The translations under genes and the position numbers were made by a program. Shown here piece by piece: positions 7,846 to 16,940 of a DNA stretch of 64,000 nt; position 1 is the first letter of the stretch, and every line of letters starts with the position of its first letter. The stretch spans positions 716,945 through 780,944 of the forward strand of contig NZ_KB893625.1 in NCBI RefSeq assembly GCF_000374125.1, written 5' to 3'. Under the pieces are notes generated by a model. That model ran no database searches, was not told the origin of the DNA, and saw nothing but the letters and a program-made list of their open reading frames with translations. The stretch is from Niabella aurantiaca DSM 17617. Lineage in GTDB: Bacteria > Bacteroidota > Bacteroidia > Chitinophagales > Chitinophagaceae.

Positions 7846-9381
7846 ATGAAACGACTTATTACCACATGGAGCTTTGGTTTATTCCTGGCGTTGGCTTTGT
7901 CGGTTTCTCAGAGGGCCGCAGCTCAGCCAAGGGTTGGGGTAAGCATTAATTTTCAGACATTCTATGATGAGCTGAGCCCTTATGGGGAATGGATCGATTA
8001 TCCGGATTACGGATATGCCTGGCGCCCACGCGTAGGCGGCGATTTCCGGCCCTACGCAACCAATGGCCGCTGGGTCTATGCAGATGGAGACGACTGGATG
8101 TGGGCCTCGGATTACGATTGGGGCTGGGCACCTTTTCACTATGGAAGGTGGTTCTATGATCCGTTTTACGGGTGGATGTGGGTGCCGGGCTACGAATGGT
8201 CTCCGGGCTGGGTAGCGTGGAGGGGTGGCGGCGACTACTACGGGTGGGCTCCGCTGAGGCCGGGGATCAGTATTAATATAGGTTTTGGCAATTATAACCC
8301 GCCGTACGATTACTGGACCTTTGCCCCCTGCCGGTACATGGGGTCGCGCTACATCAACCGGTACTATTATCCTTACCGGAACAACGTGACCATCATCAAT
8401 CATACCACCATCATCAATAATTATGGTGGCAGGAATTACCGGGGCCGGGGATACTACTCAAACGGACCGCGCCGCACGGATGTAGAACGGTATGCCGGAC
8501 GCATCCAGACCGTCAGGGTACGGGATGCAAACCGCCCCGGACGCACTTCCGTAGGCCGGAACGAAGTATCTGTATATCGCCCGGCTGTCCGGAGGAGCAG
8601 CGAGAACTCCCGCTATACTCCGAGGACAGTACAGCAATACAGCAGGGACGCTGCCCGGGTTGACCGGAGCAATACGAACCGCGGCAGCACCGCGGCAGGA
8701 AGAAGGAGCGATGCCGTACGTGAGCGGTATGGGAACCGGAATTCAGGAACAGAAAACCGGGATGCAGCCGGCGAACGCAGGAGCAGCAATAGCACCGGTG
8801 TATCCGGACGGCGTGCAACAGGCACACCGGCGAACCGCACCACCGGTGATGCAGCCGCTGACAGGAGAAGCGACCCGCAAAGACAGCGCCGGGGCAACCT
8901 GGAGAATGCGCGCAACAATGACGCAGCAACACGGCAAAGAGAACAACAGATACGCGATCAACGGAATGAGACCCGCAACCGGAGCGATGCACAGCAAGTT
9001 GAGCAGATGCGCCGCCAGCGCGACCAGCAGATGGATGCGCGCAGAAGTCAGGAAAATGCACAACGGGTAGAGCGGGCGCGCCAGCAGGAGCAACAGGAAA
9101 CTGCCCGCCGCAACCAGGAGAATGCACAACGGGCGGAACAGATGCGTCGCCAGCGCGATCAGCAGCAGTCAGAAGCACGGCGGAGCCAGGAGAACACGCA
9201 GCGTATGGAGCAAATGCGCCGGCGCGAAAGTGCACAGCGCCAGGAAGCATCCCGGAGCCGTGAAGTACAGGTACAGCGAAGCGCACCTGCAAGAAGTGAG
9301 AGCGGCGGTTTTTCGAGGGGGAGCGGGTCACGTGGAAATGACGGAAGCAGCCGCGGGCGTTCTGAAGGCAGAAGAAGATAA
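7846..9381 (+). CDS. DUF6600-like exported protein with YxWGxW-type repeats and Arg/Gln-rich repeat tail
   Basis: A 511-residue protein. After a signal peptide (cleavage near residue 27, QRAAAQP) comes a Trp/Tyr/Gly-rich domain (residues ~35-150) with YGEWIDY, WGWAPFHYGRW, YGWMWVPGYEW and YGWAPL, as in DUF6600/YXWGXW-repeat proteins. Residues ~150-340 are Arg/Tyr/Asn-rich and low complexity. Residues ~385-480 are a charged repeat array of QMRRQRDQQ...RRSQENAQR units, probably a basic coiled coil. The domain is widespread in environmental bacteria with no established function; binding to envelope polymers or DNA is only a guess. A GNRA-loop terminator follows at 9491. Confidence 0.8.
   Translation: MKRLITTWSFGLFLALALSVSQRAAAQPRVGVSINFQTFYDELSPYGEWIDYPDYGYAWRPRVGGDFRPYATNGRWVYADGDDWMWASDYDWGWAPFHYGRWFYDPFYGWMWVPGYEWSPGWVAWRGGGDYYGWAPLRPGISINIGFGNYNPPYDYWTFAPCRYMGSRYINRYYYPYRNNVTIINHTTIINNYGGRNYRGRGYYSNGPRRTDVERYAGRIQTVRVRDANRPGRTSVGRNEVSVYRPAVRRSSENSRYTPRTVQQYSRDAARVDRSNTNRGSTAAGRRSDAVRERYGNRNSGTENRDAAGERRSSNSTGVSGRRATGTPANRTTGDAAADRRSDPQRQRRGNLENARNNDAATRQREQQIRDQRNETRNRSDAQQVEQMRRQRDQQMDARRSQENAQRVERARQQEQQETARRNQENAQRAEQMRRQRDQQQSEARRSQENTQRMEQMRRRESAQRQEASRSREVQVQRSAPARSESGGFSRGSGSRGNDGSSRGRSEGRRR
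8998..9240 (+). repeat. In-gene tandem repeats (coding for RRSQENAQR...EQMRRQRDQQ units)
   Basis: Three to four degenerate copies of a 70-90 bp unit, e.g. GAGCAGATGCGCCGCCAGCG versus GAACAGATGCGTCGCCAGCG, each followed by a segment for ARR(S/N)QEN(A/T)QR. Differences are mostly synonymous, so the repeat is kept at protein level. Confidence 0.7.
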
Positions 9382-9490
9382 GGAGGGAAGGGCGTATAAC
9401 ATTTTATAAATCCGTAAAATGTTATGCACCTGGTGGGAGAAGATTTTAAGATGGGTAAGGTTTAGTTTTCATAATTTAAAGTGTATGAGG

Positions 9491-9518
9491 TCAGCCCCGG
9501 AAACGGGGCTGATTTTTT
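9491..9518 (+). terminator. Intrinsic terminator after the DUF6600-like gene
   Basis: Perfect 9-bp stem TCAGCCCCG / CGGGGCTGA closed by a GAAA tetraloop (9500-9503) and followed by six T. Confidence 0.85.
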
Positions 9519-10012
9519 CTGGGTGGCCCGGCATATTAATCAGCAGGAATGGGCCAAAAGAAACAGCTGCTATATATAGGAATGCGATAACAGATTCTCT
9601 TTTTAGGGTGACCCCCAAGCCGCTATTGTAATACTGTTCCGGAACTTCGCATTAGCGCCGAGGTGAGAAGAATCACTTCACGAGGAAGCATCCTGAAGAT
9701 CTTTTTTCCCGTTAAAAAGTATAGCGATTAAAAATAAGTAAGGGGCAAAGGCGCAGTGCGCCCGCTCCTTTTTGTACCCCGGAGTGCCTAAAGATCTTGC
9801 CAGCAGAGCCGCGGTAATATTGAGCACCAGTCTGTACCAACCGTGCCCTGTTACCGGTGCGCCGCACCTCCATTGTCGTTACTGCCATTGGCTAACAGGA
9901 TCGGCGCTGTGCTGCAGCTTCTGATAGCAAAACTAACCTGACATATATGCAAAGTCCGGGACTATTTTCTCTTCTTATCCGGGTCTCCTGAAAGGGACCT
10001 GATAAAGTATGG
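9519..10012. other. Intergenic region with no recognised gene
   Basis: About 490 bp between the terminator and the end of the minus-strand MG2/plug gene. I see no convincing coding frame, RNA gene or repeat here. Confidence 0.4.
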
Positions 10013-12421
10013 CTATTCCATATTCTCTTCATGATGGATCAGCTTTCCGTCCAGCGTCATTCCCTGGATCACTACCCGGAAGGCGTCGGTGACGTCGTTG
10101 TTATAGAAGGACACCATTACCTGTTTCTTTTTGGGGTCGATGACCACATTGGGATTCCAGTAAATGGTGGTGCGCACATCTTTATCCGCGTCCGGAGCCA
10201 CAAACTCGCTGTAATACTTGGGTACGTAAAATTCCCTGATGGCAGTATAGCCTTCAATACGGCTTGCAGACATGCCTTTCCCGGGCTCGGGCTTCACATC
10301 ATCACCGCGCCGGGTATAGATGGCAATGGCCCCGTTGGCACCATTGGATCCACCCATAAACGGCGGACGGAATGCTTTGATATAGGCTATGTCATTCACA
10401 TTAATGGATGAGGCAAAGCTCACATCCGCAGGCATTTCATCAATATAGATCTGAGGGGCGCCACCGCGCCAGCTTAAGGACGCATTGGAGCCGGATCCGG
10501 AGATCTGGAGTCCCGCCACTTTTCCTTGCAGGTAGGTGAAAATGTCCATTGCGCTTTTGGCGAAGGGATCGTTCAATACATCTAACTGAACGGAATTCAT
10601 ATCGCCTTTAAACAGGCCGGAAGCATATTTATCGTCCAGTATCTGGACCGGCGTTTTGGTTTTAGCAGCAACGGTAACAGCTTCCAGCTCCTTATACCTG
10701 TTTTTTTCTGCAATGGCATTGGCCGCAGCGGCAAGCCTGAGGTGGTAGGCGCTTCCCGCCGTATCTGCTTTCAACAAGCTTTTCCATCCCTCTCCCGGAT
10801 CCGGCACCCGGAGTTTGTCCGGCATGAACTGGACCATTGATCCGTCGAGCGTTTTATCCTGTATCTTATAGGCAACCCGTGCAGTGTCAAAGAATATGGA
10901 CGATGGATCATTAAAGCGCCCGTCCTTTGTAATGGGCATCATCAGCACTTTACCCTCTGTATCTTTTTGTTTCATCATCACAATAATGGAGGAGGCTGGT
11001 GAGATGGAGGCTGGCATGATGCCTGCCAGTTTCCCGGAAACAGAGATATAGGCGGAGTCCCTCGGATACCGCACGGCAGGCAGCTCGCCGGCGATCAGTT
11101 GCTGCCAGTTAAAACGGCGCCAGCCATTGGTAAGCATCACCAGATCGAGGTGCTGCTGTGTAGTCAGGGAACTGTCTTTAAAGTAATAAGCCGGGTTGTA
11201 CACTTTTCCCTTCAGTTCGCCGGTGAGCATCAGGCCCGAAAGGATGTTTTCCGTACTGTCTCCGCCAATGGCCAGGTCGGTAACGGCGATGGACAGCGAA
11301 GCGGGGACTGCCTCGGACAGCGAGATGATGAGCTCATTTCTTCCACGGTGGCTCAGTCCCCAGTGTTCTACCTCCATCATCGCGGGGCGGGAATAGGCCT
11401 GGTTGTTATCAACATAAGTGATCCTTTCCGCCAGTGGCTTCCAGTTCTGATCGAAGACCGTGATCGTTAAAATGCCATAAGGCAGGCTTTCCAGCGGAAT
11501 ACTGCCGGTGACCGGACCCGGTTTTATGGCCCTGCTGATATTGAATATGGCATGCTGGTACATCGTGCCGATGATGTGTACACTATCGGCACCGGCCGCA
11601 GCACTGGCCAAAACTTCAAAGTTCCGTTTGCCGGGAGCAAGGGCAATTTTTAAAGCGACCCCTTCGGCTTTTATTGCCGGGAGCGGTGTCGTGTATGCCG
11701 TCTTCTTGTCGTCCTTCCATTTGGCGGTATATTTTGCGTTGGGTTTGGGAATAAGCAGGATATATCCCATGCCGTCGTGCATGTTCCGGATACTGTCCAC
11801 AAACTTTCCTGCTTCATCCACCACGGTACCCGTGATCTTTACCGGGTCGCCAAAAGCGTCGACCGCTTTATAAGCAATTTTGTTCTGAAGGCCGGCAATG
11901 GCGTCTCCGCCCTCGGGAAAAAAGGTCAGCGTGGGTTTCAGGTCGGCGCCTGTTTTGTCCGGTGCAGGTGGTGCATTGTTTACAACCGGTATCTTTTTCG
12001 TATAGAGAAAGGCGGCATCAAAGTTCAGCATCCAGCTGGTATAGGCTTTTACGGTGAGGGACTTGCCCGTATAACCGACCGGAAGCTCAAACTGGCCGTT
12101 GGTCATGCCATTCACCAGCGGGCTGGTCGTGTGCTGCAGGATCTTCCCTTTATCATCGATCCAATCGATATAAAAGGTCTTGCTGGCCTCAGCCGGCGCA
12201 ATTTCTGCCAGCAGGTAGGCCTTAAACCAGATGGTTTCCCCGGGAGAATAGCTGCTCTTGTCGTAATGAATATAAGCGCGTTCCGGGGTAAAAGAACTTG
12301 CAAAACGCTCAATTTTTCCCATCACATCCTGTGCGTTCAGTGACGCAAATGCACTGCCGAGGACCAGCAACAACAGGAAGTTTTTTTTATAACAGGCTGA
12401 ATGCTTTAATCTTATCATCAT
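10013..12421 (-). CDS. MG2-type/TonB-plug domain protein without beta-barrel
   Basis: About 802 residues from the ATG at 12421 (a second ATG is adjacent). The frame extends upstream to 12463, but only the shorter form puts the signal peptide (NFLLLLVLGSAFASLNAQ) at the N-terminus. Residues ~25-120 match the alpha-2-macroglobulin MG2-like module (AYIHYDKSSYSPGETIWFKAY). A TonB-receptor plug lies near residues 620-720 (LQGKVAGLQI...YIDEMP...GANGAIAIYTRRG). There is no 22-strand barrel after the plug; the last ~80 residues carry the TTIYWNPNV motif typical of this Bacteroidota family. Role unknown; such proteins are thought to be periplasmic or surface-associated. Confidence 0.8.
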   Translation of the reverse strand: MMIRLKHSACYKKNFLLLLVLGSAFASLNAQDVMGKIERFASSFTPERAYIHYDKSSYSPGETIWFKAYLLAEIAPAEASKTFYIDWIDDKGKILQHTTSPLVNGMTNGQFELPVGYTGKSLTVKAYTSWMLNFDAAFLYTKKIPVVNNAPPAPDKTGADLKPTLTFFPEGGDAIAGLQNKIAYKAVDAFGDPVKITGTVVDEAGKFVDSIRNMHDGMGYILLIPKPNAKYTAKWKDDKKTAYTTPLPAIKAEGVALKIALAPGKRNFEVLASAAAGADSVHIIGTMYQHAIFNISRAIKPGPVTGSIPLESLPYGILTITVFDQNWKPLAERITYVDNNQAYSRPAMMEVEHWGLSHRGRNELIISLSEAVPASLSIAVTDLAIGGDSTENILSGLMLTGELKGKVYNPAYYFKDSSLTTQQHLDLVMLTNGWRRFNWQQLIAGELPAVRYPRDSAYISVSGKLAGIMPASISPASSIIVMMKQKDTEGKVLMMPITKDGRFNDPSSIFFDTARVAYKIQDKTLDGSMVQFMPDKLRVPDPGEGWKSLLKADTAGSAYHLRLAAAANAIAEKNRYKELEAVTVAAKTKTPVQILDDKYASGLFKGDMNSVQLDVLNDPFAKSAMDIFTYLQGKVAGLQISGSGSNASLSWRGGAPQIYIDEMPADVSFASSINVNDIAYIKAFRPPFMGGSNGANGAIAIYTRRGDDVKPEPGKGMSASRIEGYTAIREFYVPKYYSEFVAPDADKDVRTTIYWNPNVVIDPKKKQVMVSFYNNDVTDAFRVVIQGMTLDGKLIHHEENME

Positions 12422-12554
12422 AGTAAAGGCGAAAATTAAGATTTGTACCGTAATTGCAGGCACTTCTTACCCCCAATTTTATGATAATTTTAATGAAGCG
12501 CCAGGATAAATGAGTATTTTTACCGGGAACAATGCCGGATTTCAATTATTTGCT

Positions 12555-12562
12555 TACCTTTG
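12555..12562 (+). promoter_or_regulatory. -7 promoter box (TACCTTTG) of rpmI-rplT
   Basis: Exact TAnnTTTG match inside TTACCTTTGCATCCC, the same extended sequence found before fusA and the DUF177 gene. It predicts a ~100-nt leader before rpmI. Confidence 0.6.
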
Positions 12563-12566
12563 CATC

Positions 12567-12631
12567 CCGTTTGAAAAAACGGAAACATTACTGAAGAGGT
12601 TCAAAAAGGGTGGCGCCCGGGCGTCAACACC
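12567..12631 (+). promoter_or_regulatory. Structured 5' leader of rpmI-rplT
   Basis: Two potential hairpins in the predicted leader. The first is CCGTTT-GAAA-AAACGG (12567-12582) at the very 5' end. The second is a GC-rich element with outer GGTG/CACC pairing (12609-12612 with 12628-12631) around a GCGC-ccgg-GCGT stem. This may be an r-protein autoregulatory site; it does not match a leader I can name. Confidence 0.35.
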
Positions 12632-12662
12632 TCAAAGGTATCACAAGAAAATAAAGGTAAAA

Positions 12663-12860
12663 ATGCCTAAAGTAAAAACAAACTCCAGTGCAAAGAAACG
12701 TTTTAAAGTAACGGCTACTGGTAAGATCACCCACCAAAAAAGTTTCAAACGTCACATTCTGACCAAAAAATCAACCAAGCGTAAACGCGGTATGCGGATC
12801 GACGGTGTTGTTGCAAAATCCAACATGAATTTTGTACAGCGCCTATTGCGTTTAAAATAA
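12663..12860 (+). CDS. rpmI: 50S ribosomal protein L35
   Basis: 65 residues starting [17 protein letters not shown], the canonical L35 N-terminus. The open frame extends 51 codons upstream, but the family length and the promoter at 12555 fix the ATG at 12663. The protein is very rich in Lys/Arg and binds 23S rRNA in the large subunit. It is followed after 49 bp by rplT. The usual upstream partner infC is absent here; a divergent minus-strand gene occupies that place. Confidence 0.97.
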   Translation: MPKVKTNSSAKKRFKVTATGKITHQKSFKRHILTKKSTKRKRGMRIDGVVAKSNMNFVQRLLRLK

Positions 12861-12909
12861 GCGATTGCTTGATTCTTATTTTATCATTTACAATTAAAAT
12901 TATTCAGAT

Positions 12910-13254
12910 ATGCCACGTTCAGTAAACTCCGCAGCTTCTAAAGCCCGCAGAAAAAAAATATTAAAACAAGCCAAAGGCTTTTATGGCAAACGTAAAAACG
13001 TATTTACCGTTGCCAAAAACGTTGTAGAAAAAGGGATGACCTATATGTATGTGGGTCGTAAATTGAAGAAAAGGGATTACCGTGCTTTATGGATCGCGCG
13101 GATCAACGCTGCCGTTCGTGAAGAAGGCCTGACCTACTCCGTTTTTATCAACAAGCTGAAAGAAAAACAAATTGACCTCGACCGCAAAGTATTAGCGGAT
13201 CTGGCCATGAACAACCCCGAGTCGTTCAAGGCGCTGGTTGCTTCTGTTAAGTAA
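12910..13254 (+). CDS. rplT: 50S ribosomal protein L20
   Basis: 114 residues, full length, starting [24 protein letters not shown], with the characteristic [14 protein letters not shown] and [12 protein letters not shown] segments. L20 is an early assembly protein of the 50S subunit and in other bacteria represses its own operon. It is second in an rpmI-rplT operon, with an intrinsic terminator 24 bp after the stop. Confidence 0.97.
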   Translation: MPRSVNSAASKARRKKILKQAKGFYGKRKNVFTVAKNVVEKGMTYMYVGRKLKKRDYRALWIARINAAVREEGLTYSVFINKLKEKQIDLDRKVLADLAMNNPESFKALVASVK

Positions 13255-13277
13255 GCTGTTTTTTTACAATACTGTGA

Positions 13278-13303
13278 GCCTGCCGGAAACGGCGGGCTTT
13301 TTT
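13278..13303 (+). terminator. Intrinsic terminator of rpmI-rplT
   Basis: Stem GCCTGCCG / CGGCGGGC (one T-G pair) with a GAAA loop at 13286-13289, followed by six or more T. Confidence 0.85.
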
Positions 13304-13617
13304 GTGGGTTGCGGTCCTTGCGGATCCCTGGTGCACTTCACGGGCTAAGTTTAAACGCAAGGAGGGCTAAAAAAGGAGTGATAAAGAAAGCAGTATTTTC
13401 TGGTGCGTCATAAAGAAGTTTTGATTGCTACGGAATTAAGGAAATTCTAATTGAGGACAGGACGATGCTGGGATCACTACAGGACGCTTGACCGGCTGTT
13501 GCTCCGGGTTAAAAACATTTTCAACTTTTCAAATTGGCCAATTGCATAATTCAGTAATTTAGCGGGCAATTTTAAAAAAACTTAAAAGCTGCCGGCATTC
13601 ACCGGATTTGTTGAGTA
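13304..13617. other. Intergenic region before arginine decarboxylase
   Basis: No gene seen. A possible promoter precedes the downstream gene: TTG at 13534-13536, an 18-bp spacer, then TAATTTAG at 13555-13562 (seven of eight to TAnnTTTG). Confidence 0.35.
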
Positions 13618-15090
13618 ATGAATAATTCATACTTAGGCTTAGTAGACCAGACCTTTAACTTCCCGCAGGAAGGAATTGAAGTAGAGGGCGGGTATTTGAA
13701 ATTTAACGGCATCGACCTGAAAGCCCTGATCAAAAAGCACGGCACTCCCCTCAAGGTCAGCTATCTGCCCAAGATCGGGATCAACATCAACAAGGCAAAG
13801 CAATATTTTGCCACGGCAATGAAGCGGCACAAATACGAGGGAGAATATTTTTATTGCTACTGCACCAAGAGCTCGCATTTCTCTTTTGTAGTTGAGGAGG
13901 CGTTGAAGCACAATATCCATCTGGAAACTTCTTTTGCTTATGATATCGATATCATCAACCAGCTTTATAAAAGAAGGAAGGTCACAAAGGATATCAATAT
14001 TGTTTGCAACGGCTTTAAGCAAAAAGCCTACACCTCGCGCATCGCAAAGCTCATTAACAGCGGCTTTAAGAATGTGATCCCGGTGCTGGATAATAAGGAG
14101 GAACTGCAGATGTACCGGCGGAGCATAAAAAGCAAAGAGCCGTTTAAGCTGGGGATCCGCATTGCAGCGGAAGAGGAACCTACTTTTCCCTTTTATACCT
14201 CGCGCCTGGGCATCCGGGCCAAAGATGTGCTGGAATTTTACGTGGATGAAATCGAAGGGAATGAGGAAAAGTTCCAGCTTAAGATGCTCCATATCTTTTT
14301 AAACAAGGGGATCAAAGATGATATCTATTACTGGAGCGAGCTGCGCAAAAGCATCAACCTTTACTGTCAGCTGAGAAAGATCTGTCCCGAGCTGGATTCC
14401 ATTAACATCGGCGGCGGTTTTCCCATCAAGCACAGCCTGGGTTTTGAGTACGACTACCAGTTCATGATCAACGAGATCATCAGCAACATCAAATCTGCCT
14501 GCAAAAAAGCAAAAGTGCCGGTACCCAATATCTACACCGAGTTTGGCAGCTTTACGGTAGGGGAGAGCATGGCGCATATTTACAGCGTGATCGGCGAAAA
14601 GGTACAGAACGACCGGGAAACCTGGTACATGATCGATTCTTCCTTCATTACGACCCTGCCGGATACCTGGGGCATCGGTGAGCGCTTTTTAATGCTGCCG
14701 ATCAATAAATGGAACAATGAATACCAGCGGGTGGTATTGGGTGGCATTACCTGCGACGGGCATGACTACTATGATTCCGAAGAGCATATCAATGAAGTAT
14801 TTCTCCCCAAGATCAAAAATGATAATGGGGTTGGTGGTTTGGGCGTTCCGGCCATTGAAGCCACGCCCAAAAATGCGGAAAGCGATGCGGAACCCTTATA
14901 CGTCGGTTTTTTTCATACCGGCGCTTACCAGGATCAGATCAGCGGATATGGGGGCATCAAACATTGCCTGATCCCCTCGCCCAAGCACATCATCCTCGAA
15001 TACGATAAAAACGGCAAATTGATTGAATGGGTATATGCCAAGGAGCAGTCTTCACAAAGCATGCTGAAGATACTGGGGTATCTGCGGTAG
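13618..15090 (+). CDS. speA: Arginine decarboxylase (Bacteroidota-type, PLP fold III)
   Basis: A 490-residue PLP-dependent decarboxylase of the alanine-racemase fold. The PLP-binding Lys is K84 in YCTKSSHF, and the glycine loop INIGGGFPI lies near residue 265. It resembles the Bacteroidota group annotated as arginine decarboxylase and is shorter than the ~630-residue enterobacterial SpeA. It would make agmatine from arginine as the first step of polyamine synthesis in the cytoplasm. It stands alone between an rplT terminator and a minus-strand lipoprotein gene. Substrate could also be a related diamino acid; arginine is the family-based call. Confidence 0.8.
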   Translation: MNNSYLGLVDQTFNFPQEGIEVEGGYLKFNGIDLKALIKKHGTPLKVSYLPKIGININKAKQYFATAMKRHKYEGEYFYCYCTKSSHFSFVVEEALKHNIHLETSFAYDIDIINQLYKRRKVTKDINIVCNGFKQKAYTSRIAKLINSGFKNVIPVLDNKEELQMYRRSIKSKEPFKLGIRIAAEEEPTFPFYTSRLGIRAKDVLEFYVDEIEGNEEKFQLKMLHIFLNKGIKDDIYYWSELRKSINLYCQLRKICPELDSINIGGGFPIKHSLGFEYDYQFMINEIISNIKSACKKAKVPVPNIYTEFGSFTVGESMAHIYSVIGEKVQNDRETWYMIDSSFITTLPDTWGIGERFLMLPINKWNNEYQRVVLGGITCDGHDYYDSEEHINEVFLPKIKNDNGVGGLGVPAIEATPKNAESDAEPLYVGFFHTGAYQDQISGYGGIKHCLIPSPKHIILEYDKNGKLIEWVYAKEQSSQSMLKILGYLR

Positions 15091-15154
15091 GAAAGATCGC
15101 ACCCTGTAAAGAGCGGCAGCTGTATCCGGCGTCCATTAAATCACAAATACCGGT

Positions 15155-15727
15155 TCATTCCGTAATCCTTTTATAGGTTTTATATCCATCCATGTCCACC
15201 ATACATTTGGGAGCCGCAATGGTAAGTACCGGACTGACCGGATCGGAAATACTAATTGTGGAGCTGAGGTAGAAGAGGGGGAACGAAGTACTCGATTTTT
15301 TTGCATTTTCTATTGATGCTACGTCCTCAAAAAGGAATGTTTTTTCGGCGGCAGTGCTACCACAACGGTAATCATACCGAATGTTATAGGTGCCTGTGAA
15401 ATAAACAGTATCGCTTCTGATCCGCTCGTATTGCCCGTTCCTCCGCAGTGTAAGGATTTCGGTGGTATCCGGCTTTCGCGGGTCCACTCCGCAGGTGCCG
15501 CAAACAAATACGGTAAGTCTCCAAACTCCGGCAAATTTTTCGTAGTTGCTATCGATCGCTTTTGTTGTATCTGTCAGGTATGATTGATTGATGATCACCT
15601 TTGTTCCGATCCCGGTTTTTACACCAGGCTCTTTTTGAGATTGAGGTTGTTCCTGTGTTGGAGTGCCTTTTTCACAGGCGTACAGGCCCGCAGCCAGGAG
15701 GAAGAAGAGCATCAATTTGAATTTCAT
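15155..15727 (-). CDS. Lipoprotein of unknown function
   Basis: 190 residues with a lipoprotein leader (LMLFFLLAAGLYACEKG, Cys near residue 18). The mature part begins with a Pro/Gln/Lys-rich linker, then a domain including the CGTCGVD motif and an extended beta-type pattern with short turns, reminiscent of small lipocalin-like Bacteroidota lipoproteins. I recognise no named family. A perfect -7 box (TATATTTG on minus) lies at 15775-15782. Confidence 0.65.
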   Translation of the reverse strand: MKFKLMLFFLLAAGLYACEKGTPTQEQPQSQKEPGVKTGIGTKVIINQSYLTDTTKAIDSNYEKFAGVWRLTVFVCGTCGVDPRKPDTTEILTLRRNGQYERIRSDTVYFTGTYNIRYDYRCGSTAAEKTFLFEDVASIENAKKSSTSFPLFYLSSTISISDPVSPVLTIAAPKCMVDMDGYKTYKRITE

Positions 15728-15774
15728 TAGTTTTAGTATTTATTTGACAGGATCCGCGGTTAGGATATGTATTG

Positions 15775-15782
15775 CAAATATA
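15775..15782 (-). promoter_or_regulatory. -7 promoter box (TATATTTG) of the 15155-15727 lipoprotein gene
   Basis: Exact TAnnTTTG on the minus strand, 48 bp before the start codon; predicted leader about 40 nt. Confidence 0.5.
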
Positions 15783-15809
15783 TGATATATGGGCCATCTA
15801 ATAAGAAGT

Positions 15810-16940
15810 ATGAAAATAAAACGAATATACCCGCTGCTGCTGACCACCGTCATTATTGCCGCCTGTAGCCGCAATACGGCACCCCTGGTAAGTACATTGC
15901 ATACGGAAGCCCTGCATCATAAATGGGAGATCCTGGAGATGAGCGGACAGTATCCGGAGAAGAAAATGTTCCTGGACCTGAGGGATGTAGCCCGTTCCGG
16001 TTTTATATCCGGGAGTGATACCCTGGTACTGACACCCAGGTTTGGTCATCACCAGCGGATGGAGCTGGATATGAGCCGGTCGCTCAATATGATCCACTCC
16101 AATGATGCTGTCTACCGGCAATTACTGAAGAACGTATACCGTTTTTCAGTAGACCCCGGCCAGATCAGCCTGTTCGACAGGCAGGGACGCCGCCTCCTTA
16201 GAGCGGGGATCGCTGATGATGATGAGATGGATGATCCCGCACGTAAATGGAATATTATAAAACTGATCAATGCTCCGTCAGACAGTCTGATGAAGCGGCA
16301 GGCTTTTATTGACCTGACCAGCCTGGAGACCTCCAGGGCTTTTGTAGGCTGTAACCAGATCCGTTTTGTGACAAAAACGCGTGGCGCGCCGGCAATGACA
16401 TTCAGCAATATAAACAGCGCGAATGGTGATTGCAAAACAGCTGGGGATCTTGAATACATTCTTGCCAAAGCACTGCCCCTGGCTGCAAAATACCAGGTGA
16501 TCGGCAACCGGCTGAAGCTGTTTGATAAAGAGGATGTATTGCTGTTGGAGGGGGTGGCGGATGCCGGGAAAAAAGAGCCTCCGGCCGGTAGCTGGAACCC
16601 CCTGCGCAGGGAATGGATGCTGAAAAAACTGGAAGGGGCAGATGGCGCTCTGGTGATAGAGTCACGGGCCTCTATTAACCTTACGGATCTCGCGCGTACC
16701 GGCGGGATGGCCGGCTGCAACAAGGCCGTGTTTGCTACCAGCACCGGGGCGGGGACGGAAATCGGCTTTTCTTCAATCGCCGCCACCAAAAAATTCTGTG
16801 CGGAATTTATGAAAGTGGAGAACGCCTATCTGAAAGTGTTGCCGCAGATCCGTTCATATATGATCAACGGCCATTTTATAAAATTTAAAGATGCCGCAGG
16901 AAGGATCCTGGCAGAAGGCGTGGCAGCGGATTGGGATTGA
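15810..16940 (+). CDS. Lipoprotein with three META-type (DUF306) repeats
   Basis: 376 residues from the ATG at 15810 (MKIKRIYPLLL, lipoprotein Cys in IIAACSR). The frame is open seven codons further upstream but that would precede the signal sequence. Three similar units follow, each opening with a (K/E)W-(E/N/M)-(I/L)-hydrophobic strand and closing with ...LL(R)AGIAD/LLEGVAD/LAEGVAA. Units two and three keep the META signature with GCNQ/GCNK and a second Cys (GDC, KFC). The first is degenerate and lacks it. META domains occur in heat-shock lipoprotein HslJ and relatives; function here unknown. Confidence 0.75.
   Translation: MKIKRIYPLLLTTVIIAACSRNTAPLVSTLHTEALHHKWEILEMSGQYPEKKMFLDLRDVARSGFISGSDTLVLTPRFGHHQRMELDMSRSLNMIHSNDAVYRQLLKNVYRFSVDPGQISLFDRQGRRLLRAGIADDDEMDDPARKWNIIKLINAPSDSLMKRQAFIDLTSLETSRAFVGCNQIRFVTKTRGAPAMTFSNINSANGDCKTAGDLEYILAKALPLAAKYQVIGNRLKLFDKEDVLLLEGVADAGKKEPPAGSWNPLRREWMLKKLEGADGALVIESRASINLTDLARTGGMAGCNKAVFATSTGAGTEIGFSSIAATKKFCAEFMKVENAYLKVLPQIRSYMINGHFIKFKDAAGRILAEGVAADWD

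Noticed and set aside
7716-7949. 77-residue frame upstream of the DUF6600-like gene
   Set aside because: It overlaps the signal peptide of the real gene in another frame.
8513-9331. 272-residue minus-strand frame inside the DUF6600-like gene
   Set aside because: Produced by the repetitive Arg/Gln codons on the other strand.
9419-9631. 70-residue frame after the DUF6600-like gene
   Set aside because: It spans the intrinsic terminator at 9491 and has no recognisable features.
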